Assembly: GCA_014925825.1 (NCBI GenBank)
Contig: JACGCK010000069.1
Span: forward strand, 124,001 to 188,000
Reading direction: 5' to 3'
DNA from: Pholiota molesta
Taxonomy: Eukaryota; Basidiomycota; Agaricomycetes; Agaricales; Strophariaceae
DNA length: 64,000 bases
Positions 43,800-54,429 of the stretch are shown one piece after another. Below the pieces are notes generated by a model. The model was not told the DNA's origin. It saw only the letters and a program-made list of their open reading frames with translations, and made no database searches. Positions within the stretch are counted from its first letter, which is position 1; every line of letters starts with the position of its first letter. A program made the position numbers and the translations under genes.

Positions 43800-45377
43800 A
43801 TGGACTCTACAACTTTCCGCACCAGAACGAGACTACGAACATTCCTCAGACTTTTTTCCACTGTGGTTTCCAAGATTCAGCCTACGAACTCCGGGTCCTG
43901 GCTCAGGCTAGCTCCACGCCAGTCGATAGCCGACGTTGAACGCGACATTGAAGACCGCTACCTGCCCCCAATCCGTAATAGCGATTCCAGCGCCGCTAGC
44001 AGCACACCAAACACAGAGTCAGACTCCGAATCCTCAGCATCCCCTTTTACAGAGTTCTCAGCACCATCTTCCCAGTTCACACTCAGCCCTGCCACCTGGA
44101 CACCACAGGAAACAACCCCTGTTACCTCACGAGCCCCTTCGGTGAATCTCGAATTCGACGATTCAGACTTTGACATGACGGACCTCTCCAGCACCTCCTT
44201 CACTGGGAAACCCGAAGATCAGGACCCGCAGGACTTCATGAATCGACTCGAACGTATTATTTTGATGAAATCTGGACTGACGGAAACCGACAAAGTCCGA
44301 TACCTCGAGCTCTCGCTCAAATCGAAGTCGCCAGCATACGTCTGGTTCGCAGCTCTCACCTCAGCCGACAAGTTGACGTTCGCCACTGTTCGTACGGCCT
44401 TCGAGCTCCATTGGCCAGTCAAGCCCATCACCGAGAAGACGACCGCCGAAAAGCAAGCCCTGCTCGACGGAACCATACTGAAAGTCAGTGACTTGGGGAA
44501 GAGGGTAGCAGGAAGCATTGGAGCTGAAGAGGAGCTGTCGCATGTTGTATGGGCGGACAAAGTCGAGAGACTCGCAGGAGATATCCCAGATACAAACAAC
44601 CTCCTCGTCGCCTCCATTCGTAAAAGACTGCCCAAGCCACTCCTGAAACTCGTCGGTTTGAAACCAATGACATGGAAAGAGTTTGCCGATGCCGTCCGGT
44701 CCATCACGCTGGAGGAGCTTCTGGAGAAAATCGAAGACGAACACGATCTAGCCCGTTACCGCGATGCACCTGCAGTTCCCAACACGTCGTTGAAAGCGCT
44801 CGGAGCCGCCTTCCAGAACATGAATGTTAACTCGCAAACTCAACCCCAACGCACCACGGCGAGCAGCACATATCAACAGCAGCGCACCCAACCGACACCT
44901 CGCGCCTCTTACCGTGATGGCGGCTTCGTTGACAGGCCAGCTCACGAACGACTAGCTGACGTTCTCAGCAAAGCACTTCCGATCCAACCAAACAACCCCG
45001 ACGGCATGGCGCGGTATCACATCCAGGTGTCCGTCTGGGAATCCAGCCATGGCCAGAGTGGAAAGGGCCCGAGCGAGACGCGACCATATCCTCTCACCCC
45101 AGGCTCCTGCCCAGTTGCATCCGGCGAATGCTGGACATGTGGGCAACGGAGCCATCACCCCGCACCCTGCTCGTTGTCGCCTCTCCCACCATTCGAGACC
45201 AAATGGAGGTCGATTGCGCAGACCATACGCAAGCGGGCTGAGATCGCAGCTGCAGCCGCCACGAACGTCAACATTGTTACCGTTTCATCAGACGAGGTGC
45301 AGGAATACGACGCAGAGGAGCTCGCGCATCTCCAGCAGCTGGTCAACCAGGGAAAAGCGGACGGGTCGTCGACGTAA
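43800..45377 (+). CDS. Gag polyprotein of gypsy element
   Basis: ATG at 43800 (MDSTTFRTRTRLRTFLRLF) is preferred over an open frame that runs back into the LTR. 525 aa. A Ser/Thr/Pro-rich N-terminal third is followed by a helical retroviral-type capsid region: FTGKPEDQDPQDFMNRLERI, YLELSLKSKSPAYVWFAAL and FATVRTAFELHWP. A zinc knuckle CWTCGQRSHHPAPC (C-x2-C-x4-H-x4-C) lies near residue 445. No stop or frameshift inside. Seven codons before the TAA lies a GGGAAAA heptamer suited to -1 frameshifting into pol. Confidence 0.9.
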   Translation: MDSTTFRTRTRLRTFLRLFSTVVSKIQPTNSGSWLRLAPRQSIADVERDIEDRYLPPIRNSDSSAASSTPNTESDSESSASPFTEFSAPSSQFTLSPATWTPQETTPVTSRAPSVNLEFDDSDFDMTDLSSTSFTGKPEDQDPQDFMNRLERIILMKSGLTETDKVRYLELSLKSKSPAYVWFAALTSADKLTFATVRTAFELHWPVKPITEKTTAEKQALLDGTILKVSDLGKRVAGSIGAEEELSHVVWADKVERLAGDIPDTNNLLVASIRKRLPKPLLKLVGLKPMTWKEFADAVRSITLEELLEKIEDEHDLARYRDAPAVPNTSLKALGAAFQNMNVNSQTQPQRTTASSTYQQQRTQPTPRASYRDGGFVDRPAHERLADVLSKALPIQPNNPDGMARYHIQVSVWESSHGQSGKGPSETRPYPLTPGSCPVASGECWTCGQRSHHPAPCSLSPLPPFETKWRSIAQTIRKRAEIAAAAATNVNIVTVSSDEVQEYDAEELAHLQQLVNQGKADGSST

Positions 45378-45401
45378 AGCGGGATGCTTCGACGACGACC
45401 C
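45350..45401 (+). promoter_or_regulatory. Programmed -1 ribosomal frameshift signal
   Basis: G GGA AAA in the gag frame (45350-45356), a 6-nt spacer (45357-45362), then GGGTCGTCG (45363-45371), which can pair with CGACGACCC (45393-45401): nine base pairs with a 21-nt loop. Slipping back one base enters a frame that skips the gag TAA and stays open to 45601. This matches the classic retroviral X-XXY-YYZ arrangement. Confidence 0.75.
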
Positions 45402-45444
45402 TAGGATGGAGAGAGAGACGGGCGAAGGTCCCTAAGCACAATGA

Positions 45445-46480
45445 GCCACTGCTTGGGGACAATGTCAGGCCTGCCAACGAACCGTATTCCCCTACGCGAG
45501 GGAGGGAGCTTTACCAGCAGATGCAGTGGTTATCCCAGACACAAACATGTATTACGTCGCAGATAATGTTATCATTTCGGACCTCTACAGTGTTGGCAGC
45601 CTAAGAGAAGGAAGAGACGTGAAGGAAAGTGTACCATTCATGCACGGAGTGGAATTGGCAGGGCCAAAAGGAGAGAAAGTCAGGTTTCGGAGCTGTTTTG
45701 ACGATGGTGCAATGGTCAATGGCCTCGACGCGGACATGTACCTTAGGTCAAAAGGGCGGTTATCTGCACTGGAATCTTCACAACGGGTGCTTCGGGTGGC
45801 CGATGGTCGATTGGTTCCTTCGCTGGGAATATGGAGAGGGTGGGTGACGGTGAAGAATATACGGCAGCATGGAGTTTTCGAAGTGTTCAGCAGCCGCGGC
45901 GCATGGGCATTACTATTCGGAAAACCACTGCTGGAAGCCTTCAATGCCGTCCACGATTACTCGCCAGACATCATTCGCATACCCAAAGACGCAGATAAGA
46001 AGGAATGGGTGGTTTTAGAAAACCAGTTCATGAGTAAAGAAGGGCATGTGGGGGATTTACTGGCCAATCTCACGATCGATATCAAACAGCGTGCAGACAC
46101 TCTGGGGGGTAACACACTATCCCCCTCGAGGGAAGTCTCACATGTCATACCTTCATCAGATACCCAGTTTATTGATCATATGGCCATTGTAGCGAAGAAG
46201 ACAGATTTAGAATTTCATCTGCCACAAGCTTCTGATATCGAACTAGCCTCAGAATCGGAGGATCACACGCACAAACTTCATGGGGGATTTGCGATCCCCC
46301 TTGAGGGAAGTCTTGATGCCCAGCTATTATTTAAAACAGTCCCAATTACTCATAAAAATGAAAATCTAGTCATTTCCGAGGAAACCAGTTGCCCAGCACT
46401 GGCGGTTGAGAACTGGAGTTCCACATGGCTTCTTGATGCAGTTGCGGGGAACGATCCCACACATCCTGGAGCCGCACAAC
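45445..46480 (+). CDS. Pol, N-terminal part: aspartic protease region
   Basis: Open frame with MYYVADNVIISDLYSVGSLR, then VRFRSCFDDGAMVNGLDADM, where DDGA stands in the place of the retropepsin D-S/T-G motif. It continues with LGIWRGWVTVKNIRQHGVFE and WALLFGKPLLEAFNAVHDYS, the second half of the protease fold, then a linker. The frame breaks at 46480, in a CAA C|CA codon pair, where a hAT-like element begins. Coming from the -1 frame after gag, one more frame change is needed somewhere in 45501-45598. No intron is obvious, so either a lesion or an unseen splice lies there. Confidence 0.8.
46473..46480. repeat. 8-bp target-site duplication CGCACAAC (left)
   Basis: Identical to 48019-48026 on the other side of the nested element. 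Confidence 0.9.
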
Positions 46481-48018
46481 TAGACTGTCCGCGGTCCGGG
46501 CCTGGCCCTGCTGGCCCCGGGCCGGCCCTGGCCCGGCCCCTGCGGGCCAGGGGCCAGGGCCACTGTATCTGTTGCTGGCCCGGCCCCCCTCAGGGCCAGG
46601 GCCAGTGCCTACCTGGCCCGACCCTCAGGGCTGGCCCGGGGTTGGCCCAGGGCCGGCCCTCTTTCTTGGGTGCACCATCGAGAACGGTGTGCGCGCGTCT
46701 CGGCGTTTGCCGAAACGCCCATCAACCGTGTTCAACCACGGTTGATGTCTCTCTCTACCACCACCTCCACTCGAGCCCCTCCCCTTACGACAGGGATGCG
46801 GGCTCAATTTCGCGCGTCGATTACGAAGGGAAGGGGAGAAGCACAAAGGGGAGACCCGGGAGCGGGAGACCCACCAGGTACGTCCCCTACACCCTCCGTC
46901 CTCGCGCTCGCCACTGACACCCACCCTCCCCACAGCTTCCTTGCATGGCGACAAGGAGCCGCAGCGCAGCCACTGCCGCCCATCGGCCTCGCATACACCA
47001 TACCACCCACCCATCGCTGTTGGATTCCCGCCCCCGCCGTGCAGCGGGTCCGTGCGCACTGCCACGTCACCACGACGAGGCGGTGTGCTCGAACGAAGCC
47101 GCTGCATGCCCGCCCCTCACCTTTGCGCTGCGGCCTCCCTCCCACTTTCCCACCCGCCCGTGCAGTGCCCAAAGCCATGCCCGCAACCCGGCAGCGAGCG
47201 CACTGCGCAGCGCTCACATGGATATCTCTGCCAGGATCCAACTGCGCCTCCCGCGGCGTCGAATACGGTGCCTGGCGCACTCCTCGTCATCGCCAACGGT
47301 GCACTCCTCGTCATCGCCAACGGCGCACTGTCAATTCGTCGTCGTCGTCGATGGCTGGGCACTGGCTCTGGGATGGAAGAGGATATTTGCCTGATGGTGC
47401 AAGGCGGAAGGCATTCGGAGGGCGGAATCGTCGTCGACGTGGGTGTTTCAGGACCTAGCTACGGCTCCCGCGGCGTCGAACATGGTACCTCGGCGACTCC
47501 GTCATCGTTCACGGTGCTTCGCAGGGCGCCATCGATTCGGCGCTGTCGTCATTGGCTAGGCCTCCGTCGACGTGGGTGTCTGGTGTTAGTCGGACAGGCC
47601 GCAGCATGGGTGGTGAGACCGTCATCACCGTGGGTGCTGCGCCTCATGCATGATGGGAGGGTGGTCATAGTGGGACAGGCTGTGGCCCACAGGCAGATGG
47701 CAGCGCGGACACCGCCAGCACCTCGCGGGTGTCCGTGCTCGCGCCGTCCTCTCCTACCCACCTGCACTCACCGTCTACGCGTACAATCAGCGCTGCATAT
47801 GCAGCGCTGTGCGGCGTGGAGACGCGTCGTGCCGGGTGGTGGTGTTCAGTTGCTTGGCCCGGGGTCGGCCCTGGCCCGGCCCCGGCCCGACCCGCAGGGC
47901 CAGGGCCAATGAGGGCCAGGGCCAGGGCCAGCACCAAGCCGACCCGGCCCCGTAGGGCCAGGGCCAGGGCCAGCAAAAACACCCCGGCCCTGGCCCGGCC
48001 CGGCCCTCGGACAGTCTA
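46481..48018. mobile_element. Non-autonomous hAT-like element nested in pol
   Basis: 1538 bp. Termini TAGACTGTCCG and its inverse (48008-48018), flanked by 8-bp CGCACAAC duplications. Both ends carry dense GGGCC/GGCCC/CCAGGGCC arrays (46490-46655 and 47855-48006), like the subterminal arrays of the hAT pair at 5-12.6 kb but with different words. The interior is GC-rich with no transposase. It includes a small tandem repeat (CTCGTCATCGCCAACGGnGC, twice, 47281-47330) and sequence shared with 32530-33620. Long open frames across it are low-complexity artefacts of GC content. Confidence 0.88.
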
Positions 48019-48026
48019 CGCACAAC
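48019..48026. repeat. 8-bp target-site duplication CGCACAAC (right)
   Basis: Partner of 46473-46480. Confidence 0.9.
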
Positions 48027-51000
48027 CAGAAATTGCCAAGACCTTTGAGCCAACGCTTCTGACACGGAAGACAGACCCTAATAATCCTGCACGCGTCGCA
48101 GCCGTTCTTTCGGAAATCAAAATTGGCGCCGACCTCACTCCAGTCCAACTAAATTTGGTTCGCGAAATGATATCGGAATATGCGGGTTGTTTTGCGCTCT
48201 CAATGAGTGAGGTTACCCCAGTTGCCGGCGCTTCACACCGAATGGACTTTCCCCGAGATACCGAGTTCAAAACAAAAATTCATCAACGACCACTGAGCCC
48301 ACCACAGAAGGAATTTTTCCATGAAGTAATCGACAAAATGCTTGCAGCCGATATCATCAGACCAATCGCTCACCAGGACGTCAAATGTTGTGGTGCTACC
48401 ACGCTAGCAAAGAAGGCCCATGAAGGTGCCGGCCTCACGCTTGATGCATTAAAGCATCGCGTAAACGACGAATGTGTAGCAGCCGGATTCCCATCAGCAT
48501 TCGAAGGTTTACCGCTGAGAGAGGAGGAAATCATCGACTCCAATCCTCCCCAGGCGCAGAACAAATGGCGGGTCTGTCAAGATTTCGCTGAGTTAAATCG
48601 CGTGACGAAAGTACCTCCCATGCCACAAGGCGATATACGTCTGAAGCAACAGAACCTAAGCGGACATAGATGGGTATCCATCTTTGACTTTGCCAACGGA
48701 TTCTACGCATGTGAAATCGATGAGGATGACCAGCCCTATGTATGCTTCTATGTCGAAGGACGTGGATATTTTGCGTACAAACGCATGCCCTTTGGTCTCA
48801 CAGGCGGACCATCCACTTTTGGGGAAATGACAGCGACCGCTCTTGGTGACCTTGTGGGCACCTTGATTGAACTGTTCGTTGATGATGGCGGCCTAGCTGG
48901 TGACGTGTTCGAGGAGATGCTGGCAAATACACGGAAGCTCCTACAACGAGTCCTCGAGACTGGCCTTTCTCTCTCAGCTTCAAAATCGAGGTTTTTCATG
49001 ACAGAGGCAACGTTTGCTGGTGGACGAGTGGGCCCGGAAGGCATTAGACCCGATTTGACGAAGCTGACAGCTGTCGCAAACTGGAAAACACCAACTGATT
49101 TGCAAAATCTAGGCTCGTTCCTTGGCTTGACAGGATTTTTCCGACCGCTCGTGAAAGGATACGCATCGATAGCGCAACCACTGACAGATCTCGTACGCAA
49201 TCTGAACTTACCCAAGCTCAAAGGAAAGGCTGCCTATGCTCGCGCGATGAAGGGATTTTCTCTGGCGGGTTTGTGGAACCGAGAACATGACAAGGCATTT
49301 CTTCGCCTAAAAGTTGCCCTTACCACTGAACCAGTTCTGAAAGGACCAAAGTACGACGGAACACCATTCATTATCACAACAGATGGATGTAAATATGGAT
49401 TCGCGGGTATGTGTACGCAAAGGTTTACAACAGTCTTGCCAAACGGAACGGAGAAAACTACAGCCCATCCTATCGGATTCTCATCAAAAAGAACATCTGC
49501 AACCGAAGAAAAATACAAGCCATTCATACTCGAATTCGGAGCACTGAAACATACACTGGACAAGTTTGGCGACATGATATGGGGTTATCCGATCGAAATC
49601 GAGACGGACTGTCAAGCCCTTCGCGACCATCTCCTCAGCTCAACCCTAAACTCCACCCACGCACGATGGCGAGACGCAGTCCTTGCCCATGATATCGTTG
49701 ATATTCGTCACCGGCCGGGACGCCTCAACGTCGTTGCTGATGGCCTCAGCCGCCAGTTTGTCAATCTACCACGTGAACCAGGAGACGGTCATGAGTGGAC
49801 AGTGAGCGAGGACTGGGAAGCACGTACGGGATTGGCGAACAACATATTCCAGGTCGAGGCCAGCCACGAGGTATCGACGTATAGCGCGTTGCAGATTCGG
49901 TTCGCCAACGAGAAGGTTTTCTTGGAGATTATCGATTCCTTGCTGGCGTTGGACCACGGCAAGAGTCTTCGTGAGCAGAGAAGGGCGCGGCACAAGGCGA
50001 AGGGGTATATGATTGAGGAAGGGCGGCTGTGGAGGATAGGCGATGGATCTGTGAGGGCAAGGGCAAGGTTAGAATGTATGACGCAGGAGGAGACGGTCGG
50101 ACTTGCTTGGGATGAACATTGCAACAAAGGCCACTTTCATCGCGACGGCATCAAAGCCCAGCTCGTCGATAGGATCACGAGCCCGCGAATGGACCAGTCT
50201 ATCATGAAAGCAATCTTAGATTGTGGAAGGTGCAAAGGGTTTGGGGCGACACACCTTCATTCGCTCCTCGAGCCCATTACCAGGCGCCACCCGTTCGAAC
50301 TCATGGTGGCCGACACACTGTCAATGCCAAAAGGAAAGGGTGGCATCACGAAACTTGGGCTGTGGATGGACGTGTACGCGCAGCGAGTGTGGGTGACAAA
50401 GCTGAAGTCGGCAGCAACAGGGAAGACCTCACGGAAGAGCTATGGCGACATCTGCGACCTCTTCACGGCCTCGGAAACACTGATGGTGGACGGAGGACCC
50501 GAGTTCAACAACAAAGAGCTGCTGGAGGAATGCAATAAGCGAGGAACAAAGCTCGAAATATGCCCAGCTTACTCACCCTGGGTCAATGGCCTCCTCGAAG
50601 GTACCAACGCGATCCTCCTCGATCGATTGAAGCGGATGTGTGCGCCGGATCTAGGAGAAGACCAATATGGCACGATGGATCTTCCAGCGAACTGGCCAGA
50701 CCACCTGGAGGCTGCAATTCAATATATCAACAACCGTATTCTTCCCAATTTGAAATACTCACCAAACGAGCTTCTCTTCAGCCTAGTCATCAACACAAAA
50801 CCAACTCCATCCTCGGAAATAGTAGCCGAGCCGACACCTGAAGAGGCGAACATACATATGGCATTTGCTGATCAACAACGTTTCGACGGCTACGCCCAGA
50901 TCGTCGACCATGCGAACCGTCGCAAAAGGGCATTCGACAAGCGGGTCATGGCCCATCCACCTCGAGAGGTGATCTTCAACGCTGGCGACTTGGTGCAAGT

Positions 51001-51472
51001 CTATCGGAGTGACTTAGACTATACGTTTAAAACGGAAAGAAAACTCTTACCCAAATTCTCCGTGCCGCGGCGCGTCACCAGCCGAGACCATCATTCCTAC
51101 AAGCTCGAGACACTGGAAGGCTTTCCGATCGCAGGCAGGTTCAGTTCGCGAAGATTACGCCTGTTTATCCCAAGGAAAGGGACAGAGCTGGAGAGTACGC
51201 AAGCTGCAATTGAGAAGGAATGGCGACGAAGGGAGGAATTGGAAGATGTAGTGAGAGCGGATGGTGTCGTTGATAAGGCGCAGGAGTTAGACGTGGATGC
51301 GGAGATGTCGGTGGATTCGAGTTCGGAGATTCCACGGGTTGACGTTGACATGAGATCTAGTGGGGAAGAGGAGGAGTTAGAGAGTGGGGATGAGGAGTTC
51401 TTTGACACGGTTGAGTGGGATGACGAAGAGGAAGGAACAGGTGTTGGTGGACGCAACGAGGACGTTGCTTAG
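48027..51472 (+). CDS. Pol, main part: reverse transcriptase, RNase H, integrase
   Basis: Continues pol in frame from 46480. RT: KWRVCQDFAELNRVTKVPPM, MPFGLTGGPSTFGEM and the catalytic FVDDG (48875-48889). RNase H: TTDGCKYGFAGM, LEFGALKHTLDKFGD, IETDCQALRDHL and HRPGRLNVVADGLSR. Integrase: an HCNKGHFH...CGRC zinc-binding region, then catalytic D in LMVADTLSM, D in LMVDGGPEFNN and E in NGLLEGTN, with 35 residues between the last two (DD35E). The C-terminal tail is acidic with no chromodomain seen. About 1147 codons without a stop. The domain order RT-RH-IN places it in Ty3/gypsy. Confidence 0.93.
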
Positions 51473-51476
51473 TTCT

Positions 51477-51488
51477 GAGGGGGGCACA
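51477..51488 (+). promoter_or_regulatory. Polypurine tract
   Basis: GAGGGGGGCACA immediately before the 3' LTR, the expected primer for plus-strand synthesis. Confidence 0.7.
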
Positions 51489-51749
51489 TGTGGTAGTGAG
51501 CTCGGGCAGGCACCTGCGGGCTCGGCTAGATTGCATAGATAGACTAGATAGACTAGAGTAGATTAGGATTAGATAGAGATCGGGCCGAGGTAGATAGGTA
51601 GAGCGGTCTAGGCCGTCGTGGCTGCGCGGGCCGAGCACAGCTCGACGCGTCAAGGACGCGACGCGACCACGTACGAAGACATCCTTGCTTGCCTCGACTC
51701 CACGACGTGCAGGCAGCGTGCCCCAGCCGAGCCAGAACGGGCTACTCCA
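51489..51749 (+). repeat. 3' LTR
   Basis: 261 bp, identical by eye to the 5' LTR; followed by ACGC (51750-51753). Confidence 0.95.
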
Positions 51750-53420
51750 ACGCCTACCTTTACTGGTCGATACATGGAATGGCACCCAAGCCATTGAGTC
51801 GGGCTTTATTTCAAACTATTGTACATATTAGATTCCCATAAATCGAAGCTGTCATCGAGTGAAATCTCACAGCAATCAAGCAGAAAAGTTGAAGAAATCT
51901 TTATAGCAAAGTCAGTTACTATGTGTTCAATGCTCAACGGGCATGCTTGACGGCGGACCTACGTCGTAATGACACCCCGATTGACTGCAAAGACTATCAA
52001 TCTATTGATCATGGTGTTCGTCCTAATAAGAAAACATGGATGAGCATCCATACGTCTGACTTCTCCGGTTACAGGTATTTTTCACTTGGATACCCACCTG
52101 CTGATCTGAGAGCGACCTCTATGAAGGTAAAAGCAGAGAGCTGCGGTAATCATGGCATCCGCACATGTTTCAAGCGACTTATTAAACGCTACCAATATCT
52201 GTCGTCAAATGAGGGAGGGTGTAAGATTCATTGACTACACAGAAGAAAATTCCATATGAACCTTTATCTTGGGAATGAGAGATGAACTCCAAAACTTGAG
52301 CTTAAATCTAAATATTATATTATGAAGTCAGCGCATTGTAGACCACGCAGCAAGTCGGAGCATACATTTGAACGATAATGCCTTTGAATAGGTTTAATCG
52401 GAACACAAGGGCCAATTATTTTCAAGGAGCTTACCAAGTATAGATCCTAGAGTATAAAAATCGTCCGCCTTAGTGATTGCAGAGGATGGGACGGGTATCG
52501 ACTTACCGAATCCAGCTAGGCTCAAGAAAGTCTAGAGAGATGTCAGTAATCAACGTCGTAAATAATCTCTGATCCCAGGCACGTACAATAACTCCAGGTA
52601 AGAACTTTTTGCGACCGGTCACTGGAATTCAGAGACTTGGATTAGAAAAACAGATGTCATCAGTTTGTCAACAGCAACGTACATTCCCAAATGCGCACTA
52701 CAAAGAACCTAATACATGACGAAAAGTTTAATCATGGCGAATAACTGAAAATTCATGAACTGACCCTTGCGTAATTAACATGATCATATACTAGTAATCA
52801 GTCAGCGGATTCTAAGGGGCAGAGTCGTGAATAAACCATACCGCTATGAGAAGTTCAACCTATTTTGATGATCAATGAATATGACAGAAGACGCAAGGAA
52901 ATTTCACGAACCTGTACGCTCCTGAGAGAGAAATGTTTAGTATACTATTGAAAGATACCGATAAAGACACATACCAGACTTCAATAAGAAGCATTTCCAA
53001 ATTTCCGAAGGTAACAATGAGATAATAATATAATCCGTGTGTTTCGAAGATAATCGTCAAAGTGTCCAAAATACTGTAAAAAGGTGAGCATATACCATGG
53101 TAAATTTCCCTAAACTTGGCATACAAAAGTGACAAAACCTGGACTATTTTCAATCGCGATATTTGATATTCAGGGTTAAGAGAAGCAACCTACCAGTAAT
53201 TTTAATGTCGGAGGATCTTTAGGGTACTGGTTGAAGTAGTATATCGTCTGAGATACTAAGATCCCATATAGCCTGTAATCGATCAGAGTCTGGGACATCG
53301 TCAGAGGATTGAGAGCACGTACGACGCAGCTACAATGGTCCCAATCAAATATGCGCCATAGGTTAAACCAAGATTTACTCCCGGTGAAAGCTGAGGTGTA
53401 AGAGAGCTACTAGATGACAT
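51750..53420 (-). pseudogene. 5' part of DUF6534 membrane-protein gene, cut by gypsy insertion
   Basis: Many small exons. From 53420: MSSSSSLTPQLSPGVNLGL and TYGAYLIGTIVAAS, then LYGILVSQTIYYFNQYPKDP. Next ILDTLTIIFETHGLYYYLIV and TFGNLEMLLIEVW, then FFVVRIWELTGRKKFLPGVI and ITFLSLAGF. Next KSLETCADAMITAALCFYLH and RGRSQISRTNTMINRLIVFA, then VNRGVITT (to about 52000). This is the seven-helix-like DUF6534 layout common in Agaricomycetes. The last helix and tail are at 43010-43459. The function of DUF6534 proteins is unknown. Apart from the transposon the coding pieces look healthy, so inactivation is recent; the exon nearest the insertion could not be placed. Confidence 0.78.
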
Positions 53421-54429
53421 GACTCAAGTGTGGATGCGAGTTACATCCCTGCCATGTATTCTACGTATTTAACTACTCTCTGCGCTACCTCGGCGATTTC
53501 ATCTGCTCTCACGCTGAACACGGATGTCAGATGCGGTGCATCATTTTCATCAATCGGGTTTCGAAGATTGCCGCTGCATATGCTGCTCATCAAACTTGCT
53601 TCATTCCAAAGGACATTGCAGCGTGAAAGATGTCTATACTTAATTCACAATGCAGTGCTCTTTGTGGGCGCTTTTATTGATGTCTATCTTGAGATCCGTC
53701 GGCTACATTCATGCACATTGCATAGAAATGCTTCTGCTAGTTCATCACTTTAATCGTTTCTTTAGCGCTCTCTTCTATCCGCCGCGATTAATGCATCTAG
53801 AAAGAATAACTAGATACTGGTATGTTCTATATAAGTCTCTTACATGCTTGCATCAACTTCGGAAAGAGTTGATGGGAATATCACTCGTTGAGCCATTGCT
53901 TGCGCAATCTCAGCGAACATAGGGTAACTACCAGTGTTATTTATTCTCAAAAGTACTGTTCTCAGTAATCCTTAAGCACCGTTACCTCGGGTAGGTGAAG
54001 CTGCTAATTTTGGTGTTCGTCATTGCTTAGAATGATCAGATTTCTCCGTCTTCGAAGTGTGGGAAACGCACACCATCGCAAGCTACTCGTATGTATGACG
54101 TATGACTGATGAGGAACCTGTTAACCATGGGGGTTCCGGAAATGTGAGAATGAAGAAAGTACATGTAACTGGTACAGAAGCATCCACCTTGTGGTCAAGC
54201 CAATATGTACTGGGTTCTTCGTTGGCTCAACGTGCTACAGAAATCAAGACTGTTCCAGCTCGGTCAGTATTCACGGCCGCTCACATGTAATGTCTATCTT
54301 ACGCTCGCTTTCCTTTCAGATGTCCATCCATTGTCCAATAGCCAAGTTACTAATACCCCAATAACCCATAATCAATAACTCAATACCCGCCAACGCCGCA
54401 CACGCAACTCCCGCGCCCATCCTCATCGA
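53421..54429. other. Intergenic, no gene seen
   Basis: Presumed promoter of the DUF6534 gene on the left. The rest shows no coding pattern, and the last 100 bp is C/A-rich downstream sequence of the peroxidase gene. Confidence 0.4.

Larger units (their letters stand above)
43460..51749 (+). mobile_element. Ty3/gypsy LTR retrotransposon, full length, with nested insertion
   Basis: 8290 bp: 261-bp LTRs with TG...CA ends, primer-binding region, gag, a -1 frameshift signal, pol (protease, RT, RNase H, integrase, in gypsy order), a polypurine tract and the 3' LTR. The two LTRs read identically, so insertion is recent. Pol is interrupted by 1538 bp of another element plus its 8-bp duplication. It sits inside a DUF6534 gene in opposite orientation. 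Confidence 0.95.

Noticed and set aside
46670..48018. Long GC-rich open frames (up to 323 codons) on both strands
   Set aside because: They lie inside the nested hAT-like element, are low-complexity in several overlapping frames and have no domain; high GC content removes stops by chance.
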